Of a stretch of DNA of 64,000 nucleotides, positions 19,666-28,123 are shown piece by piece. Location: positions 372,001-436,000 of the forward strand of contig NZ_JABAIL010000001.1 of NCBI RefSeq assembly GCF_012641475.1. The letters are read 5' to 3'. The first letter of the stretch is position 1; every line of letters starts with the position of its first letter. Position numbers and translations under genes: made by a program. The stretch is from Flammeovirga agarivorans (GTDB taxonomy: Bacteria > Bacteroidota > Bacteroidia > Cytophagales > Flammeovirgaceae). Under the pieces are notes generated by a model that saw only the letters and a list, made by a program, of their open reading frames with translations, ran no database searches and had not been told where the DNA came from.

Positions 19666-22600
19666 ATGATTAACTACCAGAAAGTAGCTATTTTGCTGCT
19701 ATTCGCTTATTTGAATACTACTAATAATTTTCTCTTTGCTACTACTTGTTTACCCAAAACCAATGACACTAATGAATGGATTGATAAAATATCTATTGGT
19801 AACTACCAATTAGAACAATCTATGAGTAATGGTTTTGAGACTGTAAAGACGAGATTTACTTTTGATGCGTCAAAAGAGTATTCTATTACTTTAACTCCTG
19901 GTTTCCGAACAGCAATGATTCCGGAAGGCTGGGCCATATTTATCGATTTAAATCATGACAATGATTTTGACGATGATCATGAGGTATTACTAGAACTCTC
20001 ACCAGAGTCTGGTACGATAACCTCTGCTTTCCAATGGTATATTCCAGGTATGAAATCAGATACTTATACCGTTAGGATTGGTATGAAATACAATGATATT
20101 CCATTCTCCTGTTCTTTTGATGAAAAAGCGGATTATGTTGATTTCGTTGTTGATCTCCAAGCTCCTTCATTGCTGATTCCTCAAGAACATTACATCAGTG
20201 GTAATAGTATATCAGTTGCATTTGATGATGATATAGGTATCAATAAAGATGTCGTTCTTATTGATGAAAATAATCAAGAATATCATCAGCAAAGTTCCTC
20301 AGAAATAGTTACTTTTTCGGATTTACAACCTAATAAAGAGTATACTATAAAAGCTAAATCTACTGATGAATTACTCTATTCAGTACCTTTTAAGATAAAA
20401 ACACTAGCTACTAATTCTACCATTAAAATTGAGGATAAAGCATCTACTATTGTTTCCTCTCCAATCATTTTCTCTGACCCAAGTAGTTTAAACGAAGCCT
20501 ATAATAGTCGAGAAAAAAGAGTCCATAAGTTTAGTACATCAAATCCAGATGCAGTGGTCGGTATTAAAGTCAATTATTGTGAGCTACAAGCCAATAACGA
20601 TTACTTAATAGCCTCTTCTGAAGAAGTGTTCTCTATCAAAAATCTAAATTTTTACCTGACAGGAGACGTCGCTAAAGGCAGAACATTTTTCTCTAATTCC
20701 TCTGAAGTGTATTTCACTTTTATGACCAATGCTTCTCAGAATTTTGAAGGTTTTGAAGTAGTTGTTTTTGAGGCATTACCCTTGGATCAAGAGTTTTCTA
20801 TTCTACCTGGAGACAACTTTGCTGAAATTGTTTTTGATAACAATGCGAACGATGTTTATACATTGGAATTACAAGATAATACAACAAAAGAGTTCTCCAT
20901 TTATACGACTACATCGGATCATTACCTCATAGAAGGGTTATCAAAATCACATACCTATAAAGTTAAGATTAGAAAGGATGGTTATGCCTTTGGTACAGAA
21001 AAAACATTTGCAACTTTATCGTCAGCGCCTCAATTATTATATAAGGCGTCTTATACTGATCAAATAGAATTGTACTGGGAAGATGAAAGTGCTGAATATT
21101 ATAAGGTAGAAGTCAAAAATGGTGAAGAAACCAATATTGAAGTCTTTTATTCTAATTATGTATCGGTAGAGGATTTAATTCCAAATACAGCGTATCAATT
21201 TAGAATTCGGTCTAACAATTCAGCTTGGTCAGAATGGGTAGATATAAAAACATTAATGACTGATGTTTATGTGATGGAAGCACATCCTTTAACAGTAGAT
21301 CAGTTAACACATACAGATCCGCAAGGTTTAAATAGTTTTTACCATTCCAATCAACAAATTACTCAGCTTTTAAAACCAATTGACCAACAACATAAAGTGT
21401 CTTTTGATTTAGTTGATTTCTACCTAGAACCAGGAATCGATTATTTGGAGATTTACAATGGCGATACCGATGAACTGATTACAAGAATTTCAGGAGACTA
21501 TTATCCAGTTGCACCTGTTGTAAGTACTCATGTATCAGGTGAGCTTAAATTGGTTTTCTACAGTGATGCATCAAATACTGGCGTTGGTTGGGTGGCAAAT
21601 GCATCATCCATTAGAAAAGCTCCAGAAGCACAAATTTTAGCCATAACTGATCAAGAAATACAGTTGTTATTTGATGGGAATAATGAGTTTCTACACTATA
21701 AACTGAAACAAAACGGTGAAATTGTAAAAGAAGGAACAACAGCTTCTGAGCAATTAAATATTACTGATTTAATTAGTTCTACAAACTATGAAGTGGTATT
21801 TAATTATGCAGACCATGTTGATCAATCGTCATTTAGATTTCAAACTAATGGATCTGCTCCACTTCTTCAGTTGGCTAGAGTATACGATTCAAAAGCCTAT
21901 TTTACCTTATCAGGTTTTGATAACCAAAATATGGTTACAGTTTTAATTAATGATGAAGAACTGGTTTTTAATGCAACCGAAGAGTTGGAAATCGATAATT
22001 TAGAACCGTCAGAACTGTATACCATTGCTGCGAAATTTGGTGATTCAGAGTATTCAGAAGAGATTCAGTTTAAAACAAGAGCAGAAGGGTTAAATGGATA
22101 TTTTCAGCTTCAGCCAACAGAGTTTTTTAGTAAAGTAGGAGAAGTAGATTATGAAGTAAGTATAGATTTAGCTTATCATAATCTAGATTTTGATGCTCCT
22201 GTACTGTTAGATATGGAAATTGTTGGTATGTACGAAACATATCAAATCTCAAATAATTCAATCTTGAGGGTGGTGCCACAATCCAATAATATCGTATCTG
22301 GAGTGATCACAAAAGAAATGCTGGAAGAGATTAGAGATATTCCATTAGGCATCAACGTAAAGATGAAAAATACTGATGGGACAACGGTCTTTGATAATAA
22401 TGGTGAGCCATTCTATTTGTCGTTTCCATTTAAAATTATGGCCGCCGCTTCAGTAAGTCAAGGGGATGAATCTTTAAATTTAACAGTGAGTAATGCCTCG
22501 CAAGTACAAGAAGTAATTTTAGATGGAAAAAGTACGCCATTTATCATTGAAGATGGAGTATTGTTATTGGATTTGCCCGAATGGTTGTCTCAAACAGATC

Positions 22601-23451
22601 ATTATATTCGATTAGTCAACGATCAGTTTTATGATGACTTATACTTTACAGTTGGAGGAGAAAGGGTACTTGACATTCCTACTCTAGCTATCACAAAGGA
22701 TTCGACAGCTTTGTCTATCGCTTTTGATGATGTATTTGCTGCAGAAGGATATGAAATAAAATGTGTCAATCTTAATAATCAACGTTCCTCTTCATCAGTA
22801 ATCTCCAATACAAACTTAACCATGGATGTTGAAGAAGCGACTAGCTATTCAATTGCTATTAGAACTTTATTTGAAGACGAAATTACTTCGGAATGGAGTG
22901 AACCAACTACGGTTTATGTCAATAGAGTGACGTTTGAAAACCCAACTATTTCAATACTTCAGGTAGTGGATAATGCGATTTCTTTTGAATGGAATAACAT
23001 CGAAAATGCTGAATTTTATTCGGTTCAAGTAGAAGGAATCGATCAAATAACAGAGCTAGAAGCAGATATCACCTCTTTTGAATTATCTGATTTGACACCT
23101 AATACTACTTACCGATTGGCGATTACTACTATATATGCCAATGATGAAAAGAAAGTTAATACTGACTATATCGAAGTAACTACAATTCCTGGAGTTTCAA
23201 CCTTGGGAAATCAGTTAGCGGAAAATCTAGAAATTCATGGTACAGATCCATTGTTAAATACTCAAAAGCTGAGTTTCTCTAGAGACTTTTTAGAGACACC
23301 AACTTATTTTATCTATGATGCAAAAGGACATCTGATCGATAATGGAGCATTGACAGGGAAGGAGTTAATATATACACATTTACCTAATGGATATTATCAC
23401 TTGATTTTGAAAGAAGGAGAAACAGTTCATCGTTTTCCATTCGTTCGTTAA
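19666..23451 (+). CDS. secreted multidomain protein: GEVED, FN3 repeats, CUB-like domain
   Basis: A 1261-residue protein with an N-terminal signal segment (about residues 1-25). Residues about 55-160 match the GEVED domain, with FIDLNHDNDFDDD near residue 91 as the acidic signature. Several fibronectin type III-like repeats follow, recognisable by repeated L.P.T.Y.F/V.I patterns (for example near 505 and 1155). A CUB-like domain lies at about 578-650 (DYLEIYNGD, LVFYSDASNTGVGW). The last 70 residues have the shape of a T9SS sorting domain (IYDAKGHLIDNG ... LPNGYYHLIL) but lack the usual YPNP start. It is likely exported and cell-surface or extracellular; the ligand is unknown. It stands in its own unit after a terminator. 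Confidence 0.75.
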   Translation: MINYQKVAILLLFAYLNTTNNFLFATTCLPKTNDTNEWIDKISIGNYQLEQSMSNGFETVKTRFTFDASKEYSITLTPGFRTAMIPEGWAIFIDLNHDNDFDDDHEVLLELSPESGTITSAFQWYIPGMKSDTYTVRIGMKYNDIPFSCSFDEKADYVDFVVDLQAPSLLIPQEHYISGNSISVAFDDDIGINKDVVLIDENNQEYHQQSSSEIVTFSDLQPNKEYTIKAKSTDELLYSVPFKIKTLATNSTIKIEDKASTIVSSPIIFSDPSSLNEAYNSREKRVHKFSTSNPDAVVGIKVNYCELQANNDYLIASSEEVFSIKNLNFYLTGDVAKGRTFFSNSSEVYFTFMTNASQNFEGFEVVVFEALPLDQEFSILPGDNFAEIVFDNNANDVYTLELQDNTTKEFSIYTTTSDHYLIEGLSKSHTYKVKIRKDGYAFGTEKTFATLSSAPQLLYKASYTDQIELYWEDESAEYYKVEVKNGEETNIEVFYSNYVSVEDLIPNTAYQFRIRSNNSAWSEWVDIKTLMTDVYVMEAHPLTVDQLTHTDPQGLNSFYHSNQQITQLLKPIDQQHKVSFDLVDFYLEPGIDYLEIYNGDTDELITRISGDYYPVAPVVSTHVSGELKLVFYSDASNTGVGWVANASSIRKAPEAQILAITDQEIQLLFDGNNEFLHYKLKQNGEIVKEGTTASEQLNITDLISSTNYEVVFNYADHVDQSSFRFQTNGSAPLLQLARVYDSKAYFTLSGFDNQNMVTVLINDEELVFNATEELEIDNLEPSELYTIAAKFGDSEYSEEIQFKTRAEGLNGYFQLQPTEFFSKVGEVDYEVSIDLAYHNLDFDAPVLLDMEIVGMYETYQISNNSILRVVPQSNNIVSGVITKEMLEEIRDIPLGINVKMKNTDGTTVFDNNGEPFYLSFPFKIMAAASVSQGDESLNLTVSNASQVQEVILDGKSTPFIIEDGVLLLDLPEWLSQTDHYIRLVNDQFYDDLYFTVGGERVLDIPTLAITKDSTALSIAFDDVFAAEGYEIKCVNLNNQRSSSSVISNTNLTMDVEEATSYSIAIRTLFEDEITSEWSEPTTVYVNRVTFENPTISILQVVDNAISFEWNNIENAEFYSVQVEGIDQITELEADITSFELSDLTPNTTYRLAITTIYANDEKKVNTDYIEVTTIPGVSTLGNQLAENLEIHGTDPLLNTQKLSFSRDFLETPTYFIYDAKGHLIDNGALTGKELIYTHLPNGYYHLILKEGETVHRFPFVR

Positions 23452-23491
23452 CTTTTGAATCTATTAAGAGCGATACTTTCAATCAATTCCG

Positions 23492-23499
23492 TACTTTTG
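23492..23499 (+). promoter_or_regulatory. -7 promoter element for the methyltransferase gene
   Basis: TACTTTTG fits TAnnTTTG and lies 25 bp before the ATG at 23525. No convincing -33 TTTG is seen at the right distance. Confidence 0.4.
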
Positions 23500-23524
23500 C
23501 AGGGAAATTTGATTAATTAAGTAT

Positions 23525-24712
23525 ATGAGTCTCATTAACGTAGATAAGTTCGAACAACATCTAAAGGATAGTTTAAAGAATAACACTTTTGTAAAAATCA
23601 CTTTATCGAATAAACGAGTAAAGGAAAATGACCTTAAATCTATTAATGGTAAATTGGTAGAATTAAAAAAAGGACTTCACCTTTCGTGTTTATATAGATA
23701 TCCTACAAAAGATATTACTAAAAATTACCCTGTTGAAGAAGTGGTGGAAAAGGTGATGAAATACCTTGAAGAAAACTTCTATAATGCAGATTTATATACT
23801 GTTGAAGCAGATTATCACTTATTGATCTCTCCAAAGAATTCTGCAAAACTTAGAGTAAAGGCAGCGTCGACAAAAGAGAAACCAAAACTTCAACACGATA
23901 AGCAAAAGAACCGCCTTATTGGTACTAAAGACAATGTTTATTTACAAGAACTTGGCGTTACTACCAAAGAGTTTAAAGTAAAGAACAGTATGCAAGATAA
24001 ATACCGTCAGCTTAATAAATATGTTGAGATTATTGATGGTATTTTGAAGAATGTAAAATTCGATGCATCCTACAATGTTGTAGACATGGGGGCAGGGAAA
24101 GGCTACTTGACTTTTGGTTTATACGATTATTTAACGAACGTAATTAAGCAAAAGCCACATGTTATCGGTGTGGAAATGCGTAAGGAGTTGGTCGAGAAAT
24201 GTAATGGTATTGCGGAGCGTTCGAAATTCGATGACCTTGAGTTTGTCGAAGGAACTATTAAAGAAGCGGAACTTCCAGGGATTGATTTACTGATCGCTTT
24301 ACATGCTTGTGATACTGCCACAGACGATGCGATTTATAGAGGAATTCAAGCACAGTCGAAAGTGATTGTATGTGCACCTTGTTGTCACAAACAAATCAGA
24401 AAACAAATTAATCCAGAAGACTCTTTAAGTAAGATTACACAGTTTGGTATTCTAAAAGAACGTCAGGCTGAATTATTAACCGATGGTATCCGAGCGTTAA
24501 TAATGGAAGCTTACGGTTATAAAACAAAGGTTTTTGAGTTCATCACTACAGAACATACACCTAAAAATGTATTGGTCGTTGGTGTTCAAGAAGAGAAAAG
24601 AACAACTCCAAAACCTGAGGTAGTAGAGCAAATCAATGAAATAAAGCGTATTCATGGTATAACTTCTCATCATCTTGAAGAGTTGTTAGAGATGAACATA
24701 ACTATTTCGTAA
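23525..24712 (+). CDS. class I SAM-dependent methyltransferase (METTL25/GSTCD-like domain)
   Basis: A 395-residue cytoplasmic protein. The first 150 residues form a separate basic domain of unknown type. The methyltransferase domain starts near residue 180, with the SAM-binding motif I VVDMGAGKGYLTF near 184, motif II acidic residue in VIGVEMR, and a downstream ALHACDTATDDA block. A conserved CAPCCHKQ segment near residue 287 resembles the CPCCH-type motif of the Methyltransf_32 group that includes METTL25 and GSTCD. The substrate is not known. RNA is plausible given the basic N-terminus, but that is inference. It is a single gene with its own -7 element. Confidence 0.75.
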   Translation: MSLINVDKFEQHLKDSLKNNTFVKITLSNKRVKENDLKSINGKLVELKKGLHLSCLYRYPTKDITKNYPVEEVVEKVMKYLEENFYNADLYTVEADYHLLISPKNSAKLRVKAASTKEKPKLQHDKQKNRLIGTKDNVYLQELGVTTKEFKVKNSMQDKYRQLNKYVEIIDGILKNVKFDASYNVVDMGAGKGYLTFGLYDYLTNVIKQKPHVIGVEMRKELVEKCNGIAERSKFDDLEFVEGTIKEAELPGIDLLIALHACDTATDDAIYRGIQAQSKVIVCAPCCHKQIRKQINPEDSLSKITQFGILKERQAELLTDGIRALIMEAYGYKTKVFEFITTEHTPKNVLVVGVQEEKRTTPKPEVVEQINEIKRIHGITSHHLEELLEMNITIS

Positions 24713-24841
24713 TTTCGTAAAGTACTTGTGTTGAGCTGAAATATTTTGTTTCTCTATTCCACAAGTAACGATTTGATTACATATATATAAAAGTGATGAA
24801 AGTGAATATCACTTTTCGCCACATCAAAAAAATATAATTTC

Positions 24842-26104
24842 TTGAAAAAAGAATTTCATCATATAAAAGCAGAAAGTGATAAAGCACCAAGAGCCGTTTT
24901 GGTTGGTGTATCACTTAAAGATCAAAAGTTAGAAAAGGCAGAAGAATACTTAGACGAGTTGGCATTCTTGGCTTCTACTTTAGGGATCGAAACCGTAAAA
25001 ACTTTTATTCAACGTTTAGACCACCCCGACAAAAGAACTTTTGTGGGTAAAGGTAAGTTAGAGGAGATTCTAACTTTTGTAAAGGCGGAAGGAATTGATA
25101 CAATCATTTTTGATGATGATTTATCTTCTGCCCATGCAAGAAACTTGGATAAAGAAATTGAGGATGTAATGATCATTGACCGTTCGTTACTAATTCTTCA
25201 AATCTTTGCCATGCGCGCTAAGTCTGCTCAGGCAAAAACTCAGGTAGAATTGGCACAATACCAATATATGTTACCAAGACTGACCAACTTATGGACTCAC
25301 CACTCTAGACAAAGAGGTGGTGTAGGTATGAAAGGTCCTGGTGAAACAGAATTGGAAACGGATAAGCGTATTATTCGTGACAAAATATCTTTGTTGCGAA
25401 AGAAATTAAAGAAAATTGAAACACAGTCTGACTTACGAAGAAAAAACCGTGACCGTGAGGTTCGTGTGGCATTGGTAGGGTATACCAACGTAGGTAAATC
25501 TACGATTATGCGATTGCTGAGTAAGGCAGATGTATTTGCAGAAAATAAACTCTTTGCAACAGTAGACTCTACAGTAAGAAAGATAACAATGAACAATGTT
25601 CCTTTCTTGATGACAGATACTGTAGGGTTTATTAGAAAGTTACCTACTACACTGATTGAATCTTTTAAATCTACACTAGACGAAATTGTAGAGGCAGATA
25701 TTTTGATTCATGTTGTAGATATCTCTCATGAATCTTTTGAAGAGCATATTGAGATAGTGAACAAAACATTATTGGAAATCAAAGCGACAGATAAACCTAC
25801 GTTGCTTGTTTTCAATAAAGTAGATAACTATGTGGATAGAGAGTATCCTCCATTTGAGGATCATCCTCCTGCAACTCTTGAAGAATGGAAGGAAAGCTAC
25901 CTTGCAAAAGAATACAATCACATTTTCCTATCTGCAATAAAGAAAGAAGGTGTTGATGAGTTAAAACGTAAGATCTTTGAATTGGTATCTGATAAATTCT
26001 ACAAGATTTATCCTAATCACCACTCATTTGCTTATAACCAATTGTGGTTGGATAACGGTGGAGAATGGCCAATGCAAGAGAGTAGTTCAGACGAAGACGA
26101 ATAG
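24842..26104 (+). CDS. hflX: GTPase HflX
   Basis: HflX binds the large ribosomal subunit and splits or rescues stalled ribosomes under stress. The 420-residue product has the N-terminal HflX domain (TFVGKGKLEEI near residue 66), the glycine-rich linker with GGVGMKGPGETELETD near residue 160, and a G domain with G1 GYTNVGKST near 213, G3 DTVGF, and G4 NKVD. The start is assigned to the TTG at 24842: no ATG lies in frame between the upstream stop and residue 110, and the N-terminal domain requires this region. It is transcribed alone and followed by a terminator. Confidence 0.93.
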   Translation: MKKEFHHIKAESDKAPRAVLVGVSLKDQKLEKAEEYLDELAFLASTLGIETVKTFIQRLDHPDKRTFVGKGKLEEILTFVKAEGIDTIIFDDDLSSAHARNLDKEIEDVMIIDRSLLILQIFAMRAKSAQAKTQVELAQYQYMLPRLTNLWTHHSRQRGGVGMKGPGETELETDKRIIRDKISLLRKKLKKIETQSDLRRKNRDREVRVALVGYTNVGKSTIMRLLSKADVFAENKLFATVDSTVRKITMNNVPFLMTDTVGFIRKLPTTLIESFKSTLDEIVEADILIHVVDISHESFEEHIEIVNKTLLEIKATDKPTLLVFNKVDNYVDREYPPFEDHPPATLEEWKESYLAKEYNHIFLSAIKKEGVDELKRKIFELVSDKFYKIYPNHHSFAYNQLWLDNGGEWPMQESSSDEDE

Positions 26105-26145
26105 GAAAACATTATTCTCTTATTCTAGTTATACATTCAAGAAAT

Positions 26146-26178
26146 GGAGATATATGAAAGTATGTCTCCTTTTTTTTA
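26146..26178 (+). terminator. Rho-independent terminator after hflX
   Basis: A 10-bp stem (26146-26155 with 26160-26169, two G-U pairs) with a GAAA loop is followed by eight T residues. Confidence 0.8.
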
Positions 26179-26309
26179 TAGAAGAATGAAGTGGACTACA
26201 TTCAAAGGAAAAGTATTTCTTAATGAAACTAGAAACACATAACTTCGACCTTTAATTTTATTGAATTACATATTGATAGAAGTAATACCATTTCAAATCA
26301 AAGCATCAG

Positions 26310-26738
26310 ATGAAAAGACTTTTTTTACTACTTCTTATATTTATATCCCTTCAAGGGTATTCTCAATCAAAAGACTCTGATTTACAGAAAATACAATCCA
26401 TTTTGAATAAGCAGGAAAAAGCTTGGAATAGAGCAGATTTAGAAGGCTTTATGGATGGCTATTGGGAATCTGAAGACCTATTATTTATTGGGAAAAGTGG
26501 AGTAACCAATGGATGGCAAGCTACTTTGGATAATTATAAAAGATCATATCCGGATGCGAAAGCGATGGGTAAACTTCATTTTACGATTCTTAAAACAGAA
26601 AAATTATCAGATAATGTTGCCTTGGTAATAGGCAAGTGGCATTTGACAAGAGAATCAAAAGACTTAGAAGGACATTTCTCCTTAACTTGGAAAAAAATCA
26701 ATGGAAAATGGGTGATCATTGCTGATCATTCATCATAA
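26310..26738 (+). CDS. secreted DUF4440 / SnoaL-like (NTF2 fold) protein
   Basis: A 142-residue protein with a clear signal peptide ending near residue 18 (GYSQ). The mature part shows the DUF4440 pattern: ILNKQEKAWNRADLEGFMDGYW at the start of the domain, a central LLFIGKSG strand, and a C-terminal LTWKKINGKWVIIADHSS. NTF2-fold proteins of this type are often catalytically undefined periplasmic proteins. Its stop lies 20 bp before bshB1, so the two are probably co-transcribed, but no functional link is known to me. Confidence 0.8.
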   Translation: MKRLFLLLLIFISLQGYSQSKDSDLQKIQSILNKQEKAWNRADLEGFMDGYWESEDLLFIGKSGVTNGWQATLDNYKRSYPDAKAMGKLHFTILKTEKLSDNVALVIGKWHLTRESKDLEGHFSLTWKKINGKWVIIADHSS

Positions 26739-26758
26739 TCTATACCCTTAAGAAAATC

Positions 26759-27487
26759 ATGAAATTAGATATATTAGTCATCGTGGCCCACCCTGATGAT
26801 GCGGAATTAAGCTGTTCAGGTACATTAGTAAAAGCCATTCAACAAGGTAAAAAGGTTGGTATTGTAGACCTTACCAAAGGCGAAATGGGAACAAGAGGTA
26901 CTCCTGAATTAAGAATGGAAGAAGCAGAAAAAGCATCCAAAATTATGGGGTTATCTGTTAGAGAAAACTTGGGGTTTGCAGATTTTTATTTCAAAAATGA
27001 TGCGGAACATCAAAAGGAAGTCTCTCGTATTATTCGTAAATACCAACCGGATATTATTATCACAAATGCAGTAGAAGACCGCCACCCAGACCACGGAAAA
27101 GGAGCAAGGTTAGTTATTGATTCATGTTTTATGAGTGGATTAAGAAAGGTGGTTACTATAGAAAATGGTAAAGAGCAAGAGCCTTGGAGACCTAAAAATG
27201 TATTTCATGTAATCCAGTCTAATTATCTAACACCAGACTTTGTTGTAGATGTAACTGAGCAATGGGATGTGAAAGTAGAAGCAATAAAAGCTTTTGCTTC
27301 TCAGTTTTTTGTGGGGGATGCAGATGCGGCACCGGGTGAGCCTCAGACATTTATCTCTACGCCTCAATTTATGCAATTTTTAGAAGCGAGAGCCAGAGAA
27401 TATGGTCAAAGAGTTGGGGCTCAGTTTGCTGAAGGCTTCATGAAATCAGCTCCAATTAAGGTAAATGACCTATTTGACCTAGTCTAG
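26759..27487 (+). CDS. bshB1: bacillithiol biosynthesis deacetylase BshB1
   Basis: BshB1 removes the acetyl group from GlcNAc-malate, the second step in synthesis of the low-molecular-weight thiol bacillithiol. The 242-residue length fits. The zinc-binding AHPDDAE motif sits at residues 10-16, and the second ligand motif HPDHG lies near residue 109. The TKGEMGTRGTPE segment near residue 40 is characteristic of the BshB1 subgroup. It follows the DUF4440 gene closely. No other bacillithiol gene (bshA, bshC) is in the window. Confidence 0.92.
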   Translation: MKLDILVIVAHPDDAELSCSGTLVKAIQQGKKVGIVDLTKGEMGTRGTPELRMEEAEKASKIMGLSVRENLGFADFYFKNDAEHQKEVSRIIRKYQPDIIITNAVEDRHPDHGKGARLVIDSCFMSGLRKVVTIENGKEQEPWRPKNVFHVIQSNYLTPDFVVDVTEQWDVKVEAIKAFASQFFVGDADAAPGEPQTFISTPQFMQFLEARAREYGQRVGAQFAEGFMKSAPIKVNDLFDLV

Positions 27488-27634
27488 TAAAACAAAAAAA
27501 CTGGACGTATTGTTTGAATTTTATGATAGTGTAAGTGGCTTATTTTTAGACTTTTATATAAAATGGTGTCGAAGATCACCAAAACTAAAGAGTTAAAAAG
27601 GTAAATTATATGTTACAAACCTATTAAAAATCAC

Positions 27635-27642
27635 TACATTTG
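27635..27642 (+). promoter_or_regulatory. -7 promoter element for the 119-residue gene
   Basis: TACATTTG matches TAnnTTTG and lies 29 bp before the ATG at 27672. Confidence 0.45.
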
Positions 27643-27671
27643 TAGGGTGAGATAATGCACTTATTATAATT

Positions 27672-28031
27672 ATGCAACGTCTAGAATCTTCTATTAAGAA
27701 CTTATTGATCCAGAACCGTGACAATAAAGCTTTAGCTAGCTTATGTCCTTATCATCGTCATAGAATTTCCACTTCTGTTGAAAAAGCAAAAGAGGAAGTT
27801 GCTGCGTTGTTTAAGGTTTTCGTTGATGGAGAATTGGATCGCTTTAAAAAGCAAATTCCTGAAGAATCTAAAGCTACAATCCGACAAATTGTAGAAGGAT
27901 ATGTAAATGAAGTGCTTGATTTACTAGAAAGACAAATGCTGGATGGTGGTCAACATTATTCTTCAGAAGAACTTATAAATGGATTGGTGAGAATTTTCCA
28001 TGTGGAAGATTGTCCTGTATTTCATAAATAA
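27672..28031 (+). CDS. small soluble protein of unknown function
   Basis: A 119-residue product, mostly helical by composition, with no signal peptide or membrane segment. It has a CPYHRHR cluster at residues 24-30 and a second cysteine in EDCPVFHK at the C-terminus. The paired Cys/His clusters could bind a metal or form a disulphide, but this is only a suggestion. No family is recognised. The gene has its own -7 element and terminator, so it is a separate unit. Confidence 0.6.
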   Translation: MQRLESSIKNLLIQNRDNKALASLCPYHRHRISTSVEKAKEEVAALFKVFVDGELDRFKKQIPEESKATIRQIVEGYVNEVLDLLERQMLDGGQHYSSEELINGLVRIFHVEDCPVFHK

Positions 28032-28050
28032 TATATTAATTTATATCTTA

Positions 28051-28091
28051 ATGCCATAAACTTATTCTAATGAGTTTATGGCATTTTTTTT
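28051..28091 (+). terminator. Rho-independent terminator after the 119-residue gene
   Basis: A perfect 12-bp stem (28051-28062 with 28073-28084) with a 10-base loop is followed by eight T residues. Confidence 0.88.
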
Positions 28092-28123
28092 ACTTCAAAC
28101 TTCTTAATTTAAACTATTGTTGA

